Source: Dichloromethanomonas sp964477085
GTDB taxonomy: Bacteria > Bacillota > Desulfitobacteriia > Desulfitobacteriales > Syntrophobotulaceae
Assembly: GCA_964477085.1 (NCBI GenBank)
Contig: CAYZDF010000004.1
Coordinates: 18,496-82,495 of the forward strand
Direction of reading: 5' to 3'
Length of the DNA: 64,000 nucleotides
Made by a program: the position numbers and the translations under genes. Shown here piece by piece: positions 1 through 8,491 of this stretch. The notes beneath the pieces were generated by a model. The model searched no databases and was not told the origin of the DNA. It saw nothing but the letters and a program-made list of their open reading frames with translations. Position 1 is the first letter of the stretch. Each line of letters begins with the position of its first letter.

Positions 1-713
1 GCGATCGAAGTCTTTCCGCTACCGGCGGTCCCTTGGACCATAAGCAGTTCATTCTCCGTATCCCTGATGATGATATCCTGTTCCTTCTGAATGGTTTCCA
101 CTATATTTTTCATCTTCGGGGAGGAATTCCGACCGAGAATATCCTGGAGAATTTCATCCGTAATTCGGATATCGCAATCGAAAAAGTATTGAAGGTTAGA
201 ATTTTTAATTTTATATTGTCTTTTAAGAGTTACTTCGCCTGAGCTTGTGCCAGCAGGCGTATCATAACTGGCTTTACCTCTTTCATAACGGTAAAAGATG
301 CTGGAGATCGAGGCACGCCAATCATAGACGTAAACCTCATGAGTATTCCGGTCCATCACGTTCGCTAATCCGATATAGATTCTTTCCTTTATTCCGAATC
401 CGTCTTCGATAAAATCAAAGCGTGCAAAATACGGTGAATCCAGTAGTTTTTTATAGCGTTTGACGAATTGAGCGATATTGGTGTACCCCACAGTTTGACT
501 GTTGACTTCAGAAAGGGATTGGACCATCTCGGTCAGACGTTCGAAGTCACTGGAAAAAGGGGTCGTGTTCTCTACCATATCTTTTCTTGCTTCGACGAGA
601 TCCTTGCGGTGCTCCAGGGCTTCATCGATCAATGCATCCAGTTCTTTTTTGATAAATGCCATCGTATCTTCGAGATAGGCCTTCTCTTCTTGTTCTTTAG
701 TCAGATATTCCAT
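1..713 (-). CDS. helD: HelD-type UvrD/Rep superfamily helicase, 5' part only
   Basis: The gene runs off the left edge, so only about the first 237 residues are present. The N-terminal ~130 residues are charged and helical, as in the coiled arm of HelD, the RNA polymerase recycling ATPase of Firmicutes. A conserved stretch (DWRASISSIFYRYE) follows. Next to the window edge is a Walker A motif, QGTAGSGKTS. The ATG at 711-713 follows a GGAGTGGAG ribosome binding site. HelD removes stalled RNA polymerase from DNA using ATP; this role is inferred from family membership. The rest of the helicase motifs lie outside the window. The family call is fairly secure; a plain UvrD-like helicase is the alternative. 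Confidence 0.85.
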   Translation of the reverse strand, partial: MEYLTKEQEEKAYLEDTMAFIKKELDALIDEALEHRKDLVEARKDMVENTTPFSSDFERLTEMVQSLSEVNSQTVGYTNIAQFVKRYKKLLDSPYFARFDFIEDGFGIKERIYIGLANVMDRNTHEVYVYDWRASISSIFYRYERGKASYDTPAGTSSGEVTLKRQYKIKNSNLQYFFDCDIRITDEILQDILGRNSSPKMKNIVETIQKEQDIIIRDTENELLMVQGTAGSGKTSI

Positions 714-765
714 TATCTCCACTCCTTTTCACACCGGAAAATTACTGGCGAACATTAAAAGAAAG

Positions 766-794
766 TTGACATTAGTAAGTGAATATGATACAAT
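766..794 (+). promoter_or_regulatory. sigma-A type promoter, divergent from helD
   Basis: TTGACA at 766-771 and TACAAT at 789-794 are separated by 17 bp, a near-perfect housekeeping promoter reading rightwards. No gene starts for 450 bp downstream, and a terminator follows within about 100 bp (see 801-890). Confidence 0.6.
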
Positions 795-800
795 TTTAGT

Positions 801-890
801 AGATTCATTAAATATAATGGGTAAAATATGTTTAACATTACTATTATATCGTAAGAAGGATGTCCCGTAAAGACGGAGATGTCTTTTTTT
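801..890 (+). ncRNA. candidate short untranslated transcript between helD and the copper genes
   Basis: The promoter at 766-794 predicts a start near 801. A stem AAAGAC (869-874) / GTCTTT (881-886) with loop GGAGAT is followed by a T-tract to 890, giving an intrinsic terminator. The intervening ~70 nt has no convincing reading frame. I do not recognise a known RNA family. The rest of the 538-bp gap (about 891-1251) is AT-rich. It holds only a weak inverted repeat TCAACA/TGTTGA near 1012-1035 and the ribosome binding site of the next gene. The call rests only on the promoter/terminator pair. Confidence 0.3.
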
Positions 891-1251
891 ATATCCTTTT
901 CGGAGTTGTTTCAGCAATATTAAACGAAATGCTATTTTTTCATTGTTAATAACCATTTGTAAATTTGTTGATGTATTTGTTTGCAAATTTTTCATGTTTT
1001 GCTAATTAATTTCAACAATATTATTAATGTTGAGACATTTTTATCAAAATAGACTACTAAGACTATGTATATACTAAACATTATGTTAGAATAATACAAA
1101 ACCTTTCTATAATATTCTTTGGAGTTTTCTCTTTTAAAGAAATGCCAGGAGCGTTTTGAAAGATCAATAGAGTTAATGTCAGATCGAGATAAGACTAATA
1201 GAAAAGGTATAGATCTGAGTCGCAGGTCATCTAAGATGAGGAGGTAAGGGT

Positions 1252-2610
1252 TTGAAATATACGATTAAGCATCAATTAAGAGGCAGAACCTTGTATATAA
1301 CGGGAATGACTTGTGACAGCTGTCAAACAAGGATCGAAAGAAGATTAGCCAGGATGGAAGGAATAGTCAAAACAGAGGCGGATTATCCTGGTTCCAAAGT
1401 TAAAGTGGTTTATGATATAAAAAAAGTAAGTAAAAAAAGAATTGTCAGGGTCTTAGACAAATTGGGTTATGCCACTATCTCCAATCCTAAGCGGTCACAA
1501 GGAAAAAAAGCTCGTTACACGGAAGAAGAGGGTATCGATTTCGGTAAACTGATCTTCCTGGGTATTATTGTCTACCTAATTTATCAAACGCTACAGAACC
1601 TGGGTGTGTATTTTCTGCCACAGATCGATCAGACTATGGGTTATGGGATCTTATTTATCGTAGGATTGCTGACTTCTTTGCACTGCATAGCCATGTGCGG
1701 CGGCATCAATCTTTACCAATGTATGGGTCAGCAGTTTGACAAAGAGAGCCAAAGTCTGGCAAAATTTAAACCAAGTTTACTGTATAATACCGGTAGGGTG
1801 GTTTCTTACACCGTCATTGGAGGAATAGTCGGGGCGATAGGCTCAGTTGTGAGTTTTTCCGGAGTGGCTAAAGGTTTGGTAGCAGTCATTGCCGGTGTGA
1901 TAATGGTGATTATGGGACTCAATATATTAAACGTTTTTCCGGCTCTTAAAAGGTTTAACCCGCGGATGCCTCGCGTCTTCAGCCGGCTTAGTGGCGAAAA
2001 CAGAAAAAGAGGACCTTTTATCGTCGGTTTATTCAACGGCCTTATGCCTTGTGGACCTTTACAGGCCATGCAGATTTATGCGCTCGGAACAGGCAGTATG
2101 ATCATCGGAGCGACCTCCATGTTCTTTTTCAGTCTTGGCACCGTTCCGCTCATGTTCGGCTTAGGGGCCATCAGTTCTTTCCTTAGTGGCCAATTTACAC
2201 GTAGAATGCTGAGGACGAGTGCAGTATTAGTGATTGTTTTGGGTATGATAATGTTTAACAGAGGACTAGGGTTATCCGGGATTTCAGCCTTTGCCGCAGG
2301 TACAAGCTCTATTGCCTCGGTAAAAGGAGATATCCAAGTTGTGACCACAAGCCTCGAATCCGGCAGGTACACGCCGATTACGGTTCAGAAGGGTGTGCCT
2401 GTTAAATGGACGATTCAAGTGGACAGCGATGATCTTAATGGCTGTAATAACCCTGTTACCATTCCTAAGTACAATCTGGAAAAGGAATTGCGTCCTGGGG
2501 ATAATATCATCGAATTTACCCCGGACAAAACGGGTAACATCGTTTATACCTGCTGGATGGGGATGATCAGAAGCACGATCACAGTTGTAGATGATATCAG
2601 TACTGAATAA
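1252..2610 (+). CDS. HMA / SafE-like membrane / cupredoxin fusion protein, copper handling
   Basis: The 452-residue protein has three parts. Residues ~12-75 are a heavy-metal-associated domain with GMTCDSC (Cys21, Cys24). Residues ~95-350 are a multi-spanning membrane region of the TauE/SafE/UreH-like type, with the conserved LHCIAMCGG and NGLMPCGPLQ segments. Residues ~360-450 are a cupredoxin-like extracytoplasmic domain ending in YTCWMGM. The TTG start at 1252 follows GAGGAGGTAAGG. It sits 13 bp upstream of copA, so a copper role is likely: the HMA domain would accept Cu(I) in the cytoplasm and the cupredoxin domain would bind it outside. The direction of transport cannot be told from sequence. 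Confidence 0.85.
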   Translation: MKYTIKHQLRGRTLYITGMTCDSCQTRIERRLARMEGIVKTEADYPGSKVKVVYDIKKVSKKRIVRVLDKLGYATISNPKRSQGKKARYTEEEGIDFGKLIFLGIIVYLIYQTLQNLGVYFLPQIDQTMGYGILFIVGLLTSLHCIAMCGGINLYQCMGQQFDKESQSLAKFKPSLLYNTGRVVSYTVIGGIVGAIGSVVSFSGVAKGLVAVIAGVIMVIMGLNILNVFPALKRFNPRMPRVFSRLSGENRKRGPFIVGLFNGLMPCGPLQAMQIYALGTGSMIIGATSMFFFSLGTVPLMFGLGAISSFLSGQFTRRMLRTSAVLVIVLGMIMFNRGLGLSGISAFAAGTSSIASVKGDIQVVTTSLESGRYTPITVQKGVPVKWTIQVDSDDLNGCNNPVTIPKYNLEKELRPGDNIIEFTPDKTGNIVYTCWMGMIRSTITVVDDISTE

Positions 2611-2623
2611 GAGGTGATTCCCT

Positions 2624-5056
2624 TTGTTTAAAAAAGAAACACTTGAAATCAGCGGTATGTCCTGTGCAGCTTGCGCTGCTAAAATAGAGAAGAAATTAAA
2701 CAAGCTTGATGGCGTTAAACAAGGGAATGTTAATTTGGCCATGGAAAGAGCTGTCGTGGAATTTGATGATTCCGTTCTTAACAGAGAGAAGATCACAGAG
2801 GTGGTTAAGAACTTAGGCTATGAAGTCAAGGAAGAAGTCAAGACGACAGATCATAATAAGGTCAGTCTGACGATTAACGGCATGTCCTGTGCTGCTTGTG
2901 CAGCGAAAATTGAAAAGAAACTCAATAAGCTTGAAGGTGTTAAAACAGCTGCGGTCAACCTGGCTGCTGAGAAAGCGGTTGTTGAATTTGAAAGTTCTAA
3001 GATCAAAGCTTTCGAATTGATTAAGACAATCGAAACACTGGGATATAAAGCAGAGCAGGAGGAAGAAGCCGGCCAAGACAGAGAAAAGGAACAGCGCGAG
3101 AAGGAAATCAACAAACTGAGAAGAGAACTGGTCATCTCTGCGGTGTTAAGTTCTCCGCTCATCCTGGCGATGGTACTGACGCTCATCAATCTGGACATCG
3201 CCTTCCTGCATAATGAGTGGTTCCAGTTGATCTTAGCGACACCTATCCAATTTATTATTGGTTACAGGTTTTATAAGAACTCCTATTATGCTTTGAAAGC
3301 CAAAAGTGCGAATATGGATGTTTTGATCGCCATGGGCACTTCTGCCGCTTACTTTTTCAGTATCTACCATGCATTCTTCGTACCGGTTCCTGCCCATGGT
3401 GAAATGGTAATGAAGGAACTGTATTTTGAAGCTTCAGCGGTAATCATCACCCTGATCTTACTAGGAAAATACCTTGAAGCTGTCGCCAAAGGCAAAACGT
3501 CTGAGGCCATTAAAAAACTGATGGGTCTTCAAGCCAAGACCGCCAGAATCATCAGAGATGGTAACGAAGTGGATATCCCAATCGCCGAAGTGGAAGTGGG
3601 CGATATCGTAGTTGTCAGGCCCGGTGAAAAAATCCCTGTTGACGGAATTATCACGGAGGGTAACTCTTCGGTAGATGAGGCTATGCTGACAGGTGAAAGC
3701 CTGCCGGTAGAGAAAAATATCGGGGATGCGGTTATCGGAGCAACCATCAATAAATACGGAACGTTTAAATTCCGAGCAACCAAGGTAGGCAAAGATACGG
3801 TATTATCACAGATCATCAAGATGGTTGAAGATGCACAAGGGTCAAAGGCTCCTATTCAGAAAATTGCAGACCAGGTGGCGGGGGTTTTCGTTCCTGTCGT
3901 ATTGGTTATCGCCTTAGGTACTTTCCTGGTATGGTATTTCCTGATTAGCGGAGGACAGGATATTACACCCGCGATCATCAGCTCAGTGGCGGTGCTCGTC
4001 ATAGCCTGCCCATGTGCTTTGGGGCTGGCGACTCCTACTGCCATCATGGTGGGTACGGGAAAAGGTGCAGAAAATGGCATCCTTTTTAAAGGCGGGGAGC
4101 ATTTGGAACGGACCTATAAAATTGATACTATCGTCTTAGATAAGACGGGGACGATTACCAAGGGTCAGCCTGAAGTCACGGATATCCTGCCACTCGGAAA
4201 AATGGCTGTAGAGGAGATTTTGACACTTGCCGCCATCACAGAGAAGAAGTCCGAGCACCCCTTGGGGGTAGCCATTTATGAAAATGCGAAGAAACACTTC
4301 TCAGATATTGCTGACCCCGACCGCTTTGAGGCACTACCGGGAAGGGGAGTGACCGTGGCCATTGGCGATAAAGTCCTGGACATCGGTACGAGAAAAATGA
4401 TGAGGGAGAAGAACCTGGATATCGATCCAATTGAATTAGCGATCGCTAAATTTGAAGATGAGGGCAAAACAGCGATGCTCTTTGCAGTCAATGGTGTTAT
4501 GGAAGCGATCATCGCTGTAGCCGATACCCTGAAAGAGAACTCCGTCGAAGCCATCAATGAACTCAAAAGAATGGGTATCGAGGTCTATATGATCACCGGA
4601 GATAATCTGCGGACTGCTAATGCCATTGCTAAGCAGGTGGGCATCACCAAGGTGCTTGCCGAAGTACTACCGGAGAACAAAGCGGAGGAAGTAGAAAAGC
4701 TTAAGAGTCAAGGCAAAATCGTAGCCATGGTTGGAGACGGTATCAACGATGCACCGGCTTTGGCAACAGCAGATATCGGAATGGCAATCGGGACCGGTAC
4801 GGATGTTGCCATTGAAGCAGCCGATGTCACTCTGATGAGAGGGGATCTCCGATCTATTCCTTCTGCCATCCGATTATCCAAGAAGACCATGAATAAGATT
4901 AAACAAAACCTCTTCTGGGCCTTCATCTACAATATTATCGGTATACCTTTCGCTGCTCTCGGTCTTTTAAGCCCGATCATTGCCGGTGGGGCGATGGCCT
5001 TTAGTTCAGTGTCAGTGGTAACAAATTCTTTGAGTTTGAAGAGGTTTAAGCCTTAA
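2624..5056 (+). CDS. copA: Cu(I)-translocating P1B-type ATPase CopA
   Basis: This 810-residue ATPase exports Cu(I) across the cytoplasmic membrane. Two N-terminal HMA domains each carry GMSCAAC (near residues 9-15 and 85-91). The CPC metal-transport motif is at residues 462-464 in the membrane, and the phosphorylated aspartate is Asp506 in DKTGT. The TGES actuator loop, the SEHPLG motif of the nucleotide domain and GDGINDAPA are all present. The C-terminal membrane helix has the copper-type MAFSSVSVV motif, which argues against a Cd/Zn pump. The TTG start follows GAGGTGATT. It is co-oriented and tightly spaced with the upstream HMA/SafE fusion and downstream copZ. Confidence 0.97.
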   Translation: MFKKETLEISGMSCAACAAKIEKKLNKLDGVKQGNVNLAMERAVVEFDDSVLNREKITEVVKNLGYEVKEEVKTTDHNKVSLTINGMSCAACAAKIEKKLNKLEGVKTAAVNLAAEKAVVEFESSKIKAFELIKTIETLGYKAEQEEEAGQDREKEQREKEINKLRRELVISAVLSSPLILAMVLTLINLDIAFLHNEWFQLILATPIQFIIGYRFYKNSYYALKAKSANMDVLIAMGTSAAYFFSIYHAFFVPVPAHGEMVMKELYFEASAVIITLILLGKYLEAVAKGKTSEAIKKLMGLQAKTARIIRDGNEVDIPIAEVEVGDIVVVRPGEKIPVDGIITEGNSSVDEAMLTGESLPVEKNIGDAVIGATINKYGTFKFRATKVGKDTVLSQIIKMVEDAQGSKAPIQKIADQVAGVFVPVVLVIALGTFLVWYFLISGGQDITPAIISSVAVLVIACPCALGLATPTAIMVGTGKGAENGILFKGGEHLERTYKIDTIVLDKTGTITKGQPEVTDILPLGKMAVEEILTLAAITEKKSEHPLGVAIYENAKKHFSDIADPDRFEALPGRGVTVAIGDKVLDIGTRKMMREKNLDIDPIELAIAKFEDEGKTAMLFAVNGVMEAIIAVADTLKENSVEAINELKRMGIEVYMITGDNLRTANAIAKQVGITKVLAEVLPENKAEEVEKLKSQGKIVAMVGDGINDAPALATADIGMAIGTGTDVAIEAADVTLMRGDLRSIPSAIRLSKKTMNKIKQNLFWAFIYNIIGIPFAALGLLSPIIAGGAMAFSSVSVVTNSLSLKRFKP

Positions 5057-5120
5057 GGTAAATAGGTATTCGTTGGTATTCTCAATGATTCAGAAGAATA
5101 ATTTTTAGGAGGAATACATA

Positions 5121-5333
5121 ATGGCAACAGAGAAAACAGTTTTAAACGTCGAAGGTATGTCTTGCAGTCATTGTGTTAACAGTATCCAAAAAGCAGTGGG
5201 TGCATTAGAAGGAGTCTCTAAGGTTTATGTGGATCTTGCAGCTAAAACGGTTAGTCTTGAGTATGACAGTGGTATGACAAATCTTGATGTCATCAAAGAA
5301 GCCATTGATGACCAGGGGTATGATGTCAAATAG
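5121..5333 (+). CDS. copZ: copper chaperone CopZ
   Basis: A single 70-residue HMA domain with the metal-binding motif GMSCSHC and the usual beta-alpha-beta-beta-alpha-beta length of CopZ/Atx1 chaperones. It would carry Cu(I) in the cytoplasm and hand it to the HMA domains of CopA. A good ribosome binding site (AGGAGG, ending 11 bp before the ATG) and a 64-bp gap from copA fit a copper operon. No CsoR or CopY gene is adjacent, so the regulator must be elsewhere. Confidence 0.93.
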   Translation: MATEKTVLNVEGMSCSHCVNSIQKAVGALEGVSKVYVDLAAKTVSLEYDSGMTNLDVIKEAIDDQGYDVK

Positions 5334-5366
5334 TAAGGAGTCATAAGGATAAAGGGTGATGAGGAA

Positions 5367-6113
5367 ATGAACCAATTCTCACGGACAGAATTGTTGATAG
5401 GCCAGCAGGGGCTGGAAAAGCTCAAGCAAAGCAAGGTAATTATTTTCGGACTGGGCGGAGTGGGCTCCTATACGGCTGAAGCTTTAGCCAGAACTGGAAT
5501 CGGCAGTATGAAGTTGATTGACTTTGATGAGATTTGTTTGACGAATATCAATCGGCAATTACACGCACTTCATTCCACAATCGGACGCTCTAAGGTAGAC
5601 GTCATGAAACAAAGACTGTTGGATATCAACCCTGAAATAGAAATACAAACCTTTCAATCCTTCTATAATCCTGAAGATGCGGACTATTTCCTGTCAGATG
5701 AACCTGACTATGTTATTGACGCTATCGATACGGTAAAAAGCAAAGTGAGCCTGGCCAAACAATGCTATGAACGCAAGATTCCCTTCATCTCCTGTATGGG
5801 AGCTGGTAACCGTCTTGGCGCATCAGAGTTTAGAGTAACCGACATCTCCAAGACAACCGGTTGCCCTCTCGCCAAAGCTGTCAGAAAACTGCTTAAAAAG
5901 GAAGGAATCACGCACGGGTTCAAAGTCGTATTTTCACCAGACCCAGCACTCAAACCTTTGGAATCAGAAGCAAACTGTGCAACCAATTGTATTTGCCCCA
6001 GTGGTGATGCCCACTGCTCTAAGAAACGTCAGATACCTGGTAGTATCGCTTTCGTTCCTTCTGTGGCCGGTTTGCTGATGGCAGGAGAAGTGGTTAGAGA
6101 TATTTTAAAATAA
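5367..6113 (+). CDS. tcdA: tRNA threonylcarbamoyladenosine dehydratase TcdA (E1-like)
   Basis: A 248-residue ThiF/MoeB/E1-superfamily enzyme. The nucleotide-binding loop GLGGVGSYTAEAL lies near residue 30, followed by DFDEICLTNINRQ, the typical TcdA/CsdL (YgdL) sequence. TcdA uses ATP to cyclise t6A37 to ct6A in tRNAs that read ANN codons. The C-terminal half has the insertion with paired cysteines (CATNCICPSGDAHC) seen in this subfamily. The ATG follows GATGAGGAA. It is downstream of copZ by 33 bp but unrelated in function. Confidence 0.9.
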   Translation: MNQFSRTELLIGQQGLEKLKQSKVIIFGLGGVGSYTAEALARTGIGSMKLIDFDEICLTNINRQLHALHSTIGRSKVDVMKQRLLDINPEIEIQTFQSFYNPEDADYFLSDEPDYVIDAIDTVKSKVSLAKQCYERKIPFISCMGAGNRLGASEFRVTDISKTTGCPLAKAVRKLLKKEGITHGFKVVFSPDPALKPLESEANCATNCICPSGDAHCSKKRQIPGSIAFVPSVAGLLMAGEVVRDILK

Positions 6114-6131
6114 CGTTATTAGTGCTATGTA

Positions 6132-6407
6132 TTGGATCAGACCTTGAACTCTGTGAGTATGGCCAGAGCCACTTATATCCGTAAGATTGCTGTACAGCCC
6201 CATGATGTCTCGCCAACGCTTTCTTTAGGCTTGAGTATCGACCACATTGTTTCCATGTTCATCCCGGCTCTGGGTGGTTTAGTCTGGTATGCTGGAGGCT
6301 CAAGTGGCTATCAATACGTTTCTTTGGGTGGAGCGGTGATTGCTCTGCTCAACCTTCTGTCAACACGCAGAATAAGGATGAACAGGGAGGGAGAAAGAGC
6401 TGACTAG
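6132..6407 (+). pseudogene. C-terminal remnant of an MFS transporter
   Basis: The open frame encodes about 91 residues with two hydrophobic segments (around IVSMFIPALGGLVWY and YQYVSLGGAVIALLNLLS), then a basic tail with STRRIRMN. It reads like the last two helices and cytoplasmic end of a major facilitator superfamily permease. The rest of the protein is absent: tcdA ends 18 bp upstream. The only available start is a TTG with no ribosome binding site. I read this as a deletion relic and not an expressed small protein. Confidence 0.55.
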
Positions 6408-6413
6408 AGTTCC

Positions 6414-6893
6414 TTAATGACTGGGAACACTCAGAATGACCTCTTGTCCGTCATGTTCGTAGATCTTGATGTGATCTGCACCTTCTTCAACCGAAGGTGG
6501 TTGAAAACCACGGAACATAGCTGCTATGACCTTCTCGGGTACGTGACGCTCTCTGAGAGCGTTCTGGGCTAGAGCCTTCTCTAAAGAGCATTTAACCCAA
6601 TGAATAGTTACTTCCGCGTCATAACGTTTAGCAAGGCGGATATAGCGCATTCTCTTTTTTTTAGTAATATTGGTAGAATCGAGAATCACATCATGTTGAT
6701 GGGCTAACATATAACGGATGATCATCTCAGCGACTTTAAACACCAGTTTATCGTGTTTAAGATCAGATTCATCGTTCCACAGGAATTTTCGGATCTGATC
6801 AGTAGACACCACATAACCTGGCAGTCGTGAAACTAAGGTAGACTTTCCACAACCGGGGATCCCACATAAGAGATGAAATTCCATGTCAATCAC
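6414..6893 (-). CDS. P-loop polynucleotide-kinase-like ATPase
   Basis: A 159-residue AAA_33/zeta-kinase-like protein. The Walker A motif GIPGCGKST lies near residues 11-19, an STDQIRK motif follows and a DSTN motif lies mid-protein. This pattern is typical of small kinases that phosphorylate nucleic acid ends or small metabolites. The substrate is unknown. The start is uncertain: GTG at 6893 or ATG at 6884, with no strong ribosome binding site for either. Its end faces the MFS remnant with only 6 bp between them. Confidence 0.75.
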   Translation of the reverse strand: MIDMEFHLLCGIPGCGKSTLVSRLPGYVVSTDQIRKFLWNDESDLKHDKLVFKVAEMIIRYMLAHQHDVILDSTNITKKKRMRYIRLAKRYDAEVTIHWVKCSLEKALAQNALRERHVPEKVIAAMFRGFQPPSVEEGADHIKIYEHDGQEVILSVPSH

Positions 6894-7079
6894 ACCAATC
6901 GATAGATTTTGAATTCAGAGCAAAATAGCAAGTCATATCTGCGGATTCTTTGTAGTAGTTTTGGTGAATATTTACAGGTGTTAGTAGTATTGGCTATTAA
7001 GACTTTCCTTATTAGCCCGAAATGAGTTTTAACCCTGTAAAGATATAATGGATAACGTATTTGGAGATGATAGGGACAG

Positions 7080-7334
7080 ATGTGCTATGTCTATATTGTT
7101 GAATGTAAAGATGGGACACTTTATACAGGTTGGACGTCTGATATCAAAAAAAGACTGGCTGAGCATAATCAGGGGAAGGGAGCCAAGTATACCCGGGCTC
7201 GATATCCCGTCGTTTTAAAATATCTTGAAAAATTAAAGAGCAAGCAAGAGGCTTGCAAACGCGAATATACAATCAAGCAGCTGTCACGAGTCGAAAAACT
7301 AGAATTAATCCAGGAAACACCTAAAACTAATTAG
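7080..7334 (+). CDS. GIY-YIG domain protein (UPF0213/YhbQ-like)
   Basis: An 84-residue single-domain GIY-YIG protein. It begins CYVYIVECKDGTLYTGWT and continues with KRLAEHN, then ARYPV and a C-terminal KREYTIKQLSR helix, which is the complete family layout. These proteins resemble the nuclease domain of UvrC and homing endonucleases. The cellular role of the YhbQ group is poorly known, although E. coli homologues cut DNA. It is a stand-alone gene. Confidence 0.88.
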   Translation: MCYVYIVECKDGTLYTGWTSDIKKRLAEHNQGKGAKYTRARYPVVLKYLEKLKSKQEACKREYTIKQLSRVEKLELIQETPKTN

Positions 7335-7434
7335 GGTGTTTGTTTTTCAAAAGATTGCCGAAAATGAAATCGAATAATAGTAGGTTATAAGTAAATAATA
7401 ATGAAGAAATCTAAAAGATATGGAGGTCACTAGC

Positions 7435-7611
7435 ATGAAAGTTAAGAAAATGCAGGGTCCCAACACAGGCATCAAGTGCGTAGTCAATACTTGCTATTAT
7501 TATATGGAAGGTGATCATTGCTCAGCAGAAAGGATCGAAGTTCAGCCTCGCAATGCATCTAATTCCGATCAGACTGACTGCGCAACCTTCATTAAGCACA
7601 GCGAATTCTAA
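7435..7611 (+). CDS. DUF1540 small cysteine-rich protein
   Basis: A 58-residue protein starting at ATG 7435, 7 nt after GGAGGT (an upstream in-frame ATG at 7420 overlaps this site and is rejected). The family pattern CVVNTCYYYMEGDHCSAERIEV, here given in two parts as CVVNTCYYY and DHCSAERIEV, is followed by a later cysteine (DCATF). DUF1540 proteins are small, probably metal-binding and common in spore-formers. The function is not known. A strong terminator follows directly. Confidence 0.85.
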   Translation: MKVKKMQGPNTGIKCVVNTCYYYMEGDHCSAERIEVQPRNASNSDQTDCATFIKHSEF

Positions 7612-7629
7612 ACAAACGTCTTGATATTA

Positions 7630-7665
7630 ACGGGGTGTATCAAAACTTGATACACCCCGTTTCAT
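7630..7665 (+). terminator. intrinsic terminator after the DUF1540 gene
   Basis: A perfect 13-bp stem ACGGGGTGTATCA (7630-7642) / TGATACACCCCGT (7648-7660) with a 5-nt loop is followed by TTCATT. Confidence 0.85.
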
Positions 7666-7765
7666 TAAATAAGGATAGAATATAAAAATTTTATGGGAAA
7701 AGTTTCCAAAAAGTCCTGCGCTCATACGATATATAGACATCTTACTAGGGATAGGAGGGAGAGAT

Positions 7766-7864
7766 ATGTTCTTTGGTTGGGGATATCCTTTTTTCTGGGG
7801 CTACCCATTCTTTGGATTTGGATTTGGTTATCCGAGACACAGAGGTCGTAGATGGTGGTATTAA
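7766..7864 (+). CDS. 32-residue aromatic/glycine-rich micro-protein
   Basis: ATG at 7766, 5-11 nt after AGGAGGGAGAG, opens a 32-residue frame. The peptide is almost entirely Phe, Gly, Trp, Tyr and Pro (MFFGWGYPFFWGYPFFG), then ends in a basic, aromatic tail RHRGRRWWY. The strong ribosome binding site and the terminator at 7948 support a real gene. The composition resembles very small YjcZ-like spore or membrane peptides of Firmicutes. I cannot assign a function. Compare the Gly/Trp-rich protein at 20290. Confidence 0.6.
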   Translation: MFFGWGYPFFWGYPFFGFGFGYPRHRGRRWWY

Positions 7865-7947
7865 GATATAGATAGAACGACGTAATTTTGATATAATTTA
7901 AGAATAGTTAATTAATTTATTAAAAGTAAAACTTATATCAATAGCTT

Positions 7948-7980
7948 AAACCTTAGTCCGGTCAGACTAAGGTTTATTTG
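7948..7980 (+). terminator. intrinsic terminator after the aromatic micro-protein gene
   Basis: An 11-bp stem AAACCTTAGTC (7948-7958) / GACTAAGGTTT (7965-7975) with a 6-nt loop is followed by ATTTGTTG. Confidence 0.75.
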
Positions 7981-8125
7981 TTGTAATCATTTATTTGTCT
8001 AACATTTGAGAATATAATAGAGTCGGTAGCAAGTCATTATTTAAGACGAATTAAGTGAGTCAATCACAGTTCAATCAAAATGATTAAGGCTATACGATCC
8101 AAATATTCTAGGAGGTTTTGTTAAT

Positions 8126-8329
8126 ATGGTTGGTGCAAGTATGATGTTTCTAACTCTCGCTTTCTTCCTTCTGGTCGGTCTGATTTTGAATGTTGTGACT
8201 AGTATTTGGGCATACCGTGATTCTTTGAGAAAAGGGAACAGCAAAGAATATGCTCTGGTAGTGCTGATAGGGACACTTATCTTTCCGATATTAGGTTTAA
8301 TTGTTTACCTGATTATTCGAAACGATTAG
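8126..8329 (+). CDS. small two-helix membrane protein
   Basis: A 67-residue protein with two hydrophobic segments (about residues 5-27 and 43-63) joined by a short charged loop, SIWAYRDSLRKGNSKEY. The WAYRDS...G pattern followed by a P-containing second helix resembles the PLDc_N type of small membrane modules. The ATG follows CTAGGAGG. No function can be assigned. It has its own terminator. Confidence 0.75.
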   Translation: MVGASMMFLTLAFFLLVGLILNVVTSIWAYRDSLRKGNSKEYALVVLIGTLIFPILGLIVYLIIRND

Positions 8330-8394
8330 TGTTCTATGTGTGAAGCTTACTATGGTAATCCATTAAACTTTTAATAAAGATGATGATATTTTTT

Positions 8395-8415
8395 AGACCC
8401 TAAAAGGGTCTTTTC
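8395..8415 (+). terminator. intrinsic terminator
   Basis: AGACCC (8395-8400) / GGGTCT (8406-8411) with loop TAAAA is followed by TTTCTTT. It ends the small membrane protein transcript. Confidence 0.7.
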
Positions 8416-8491
8416 TTTAGATATGTTTCTTGAGGAAATTCTACGGTAACAGATATCGGTCTTAGGAGTAACGATCCTTTATTTATCAGCT

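Noticed and set aside
729..995. 88-residue reading frame on the minus strand upstream of helD
   Set aside because: No ribosome binding site, no recognizable domain, AT-rich random composition, and it covers the plus-strand promoter and terminator.
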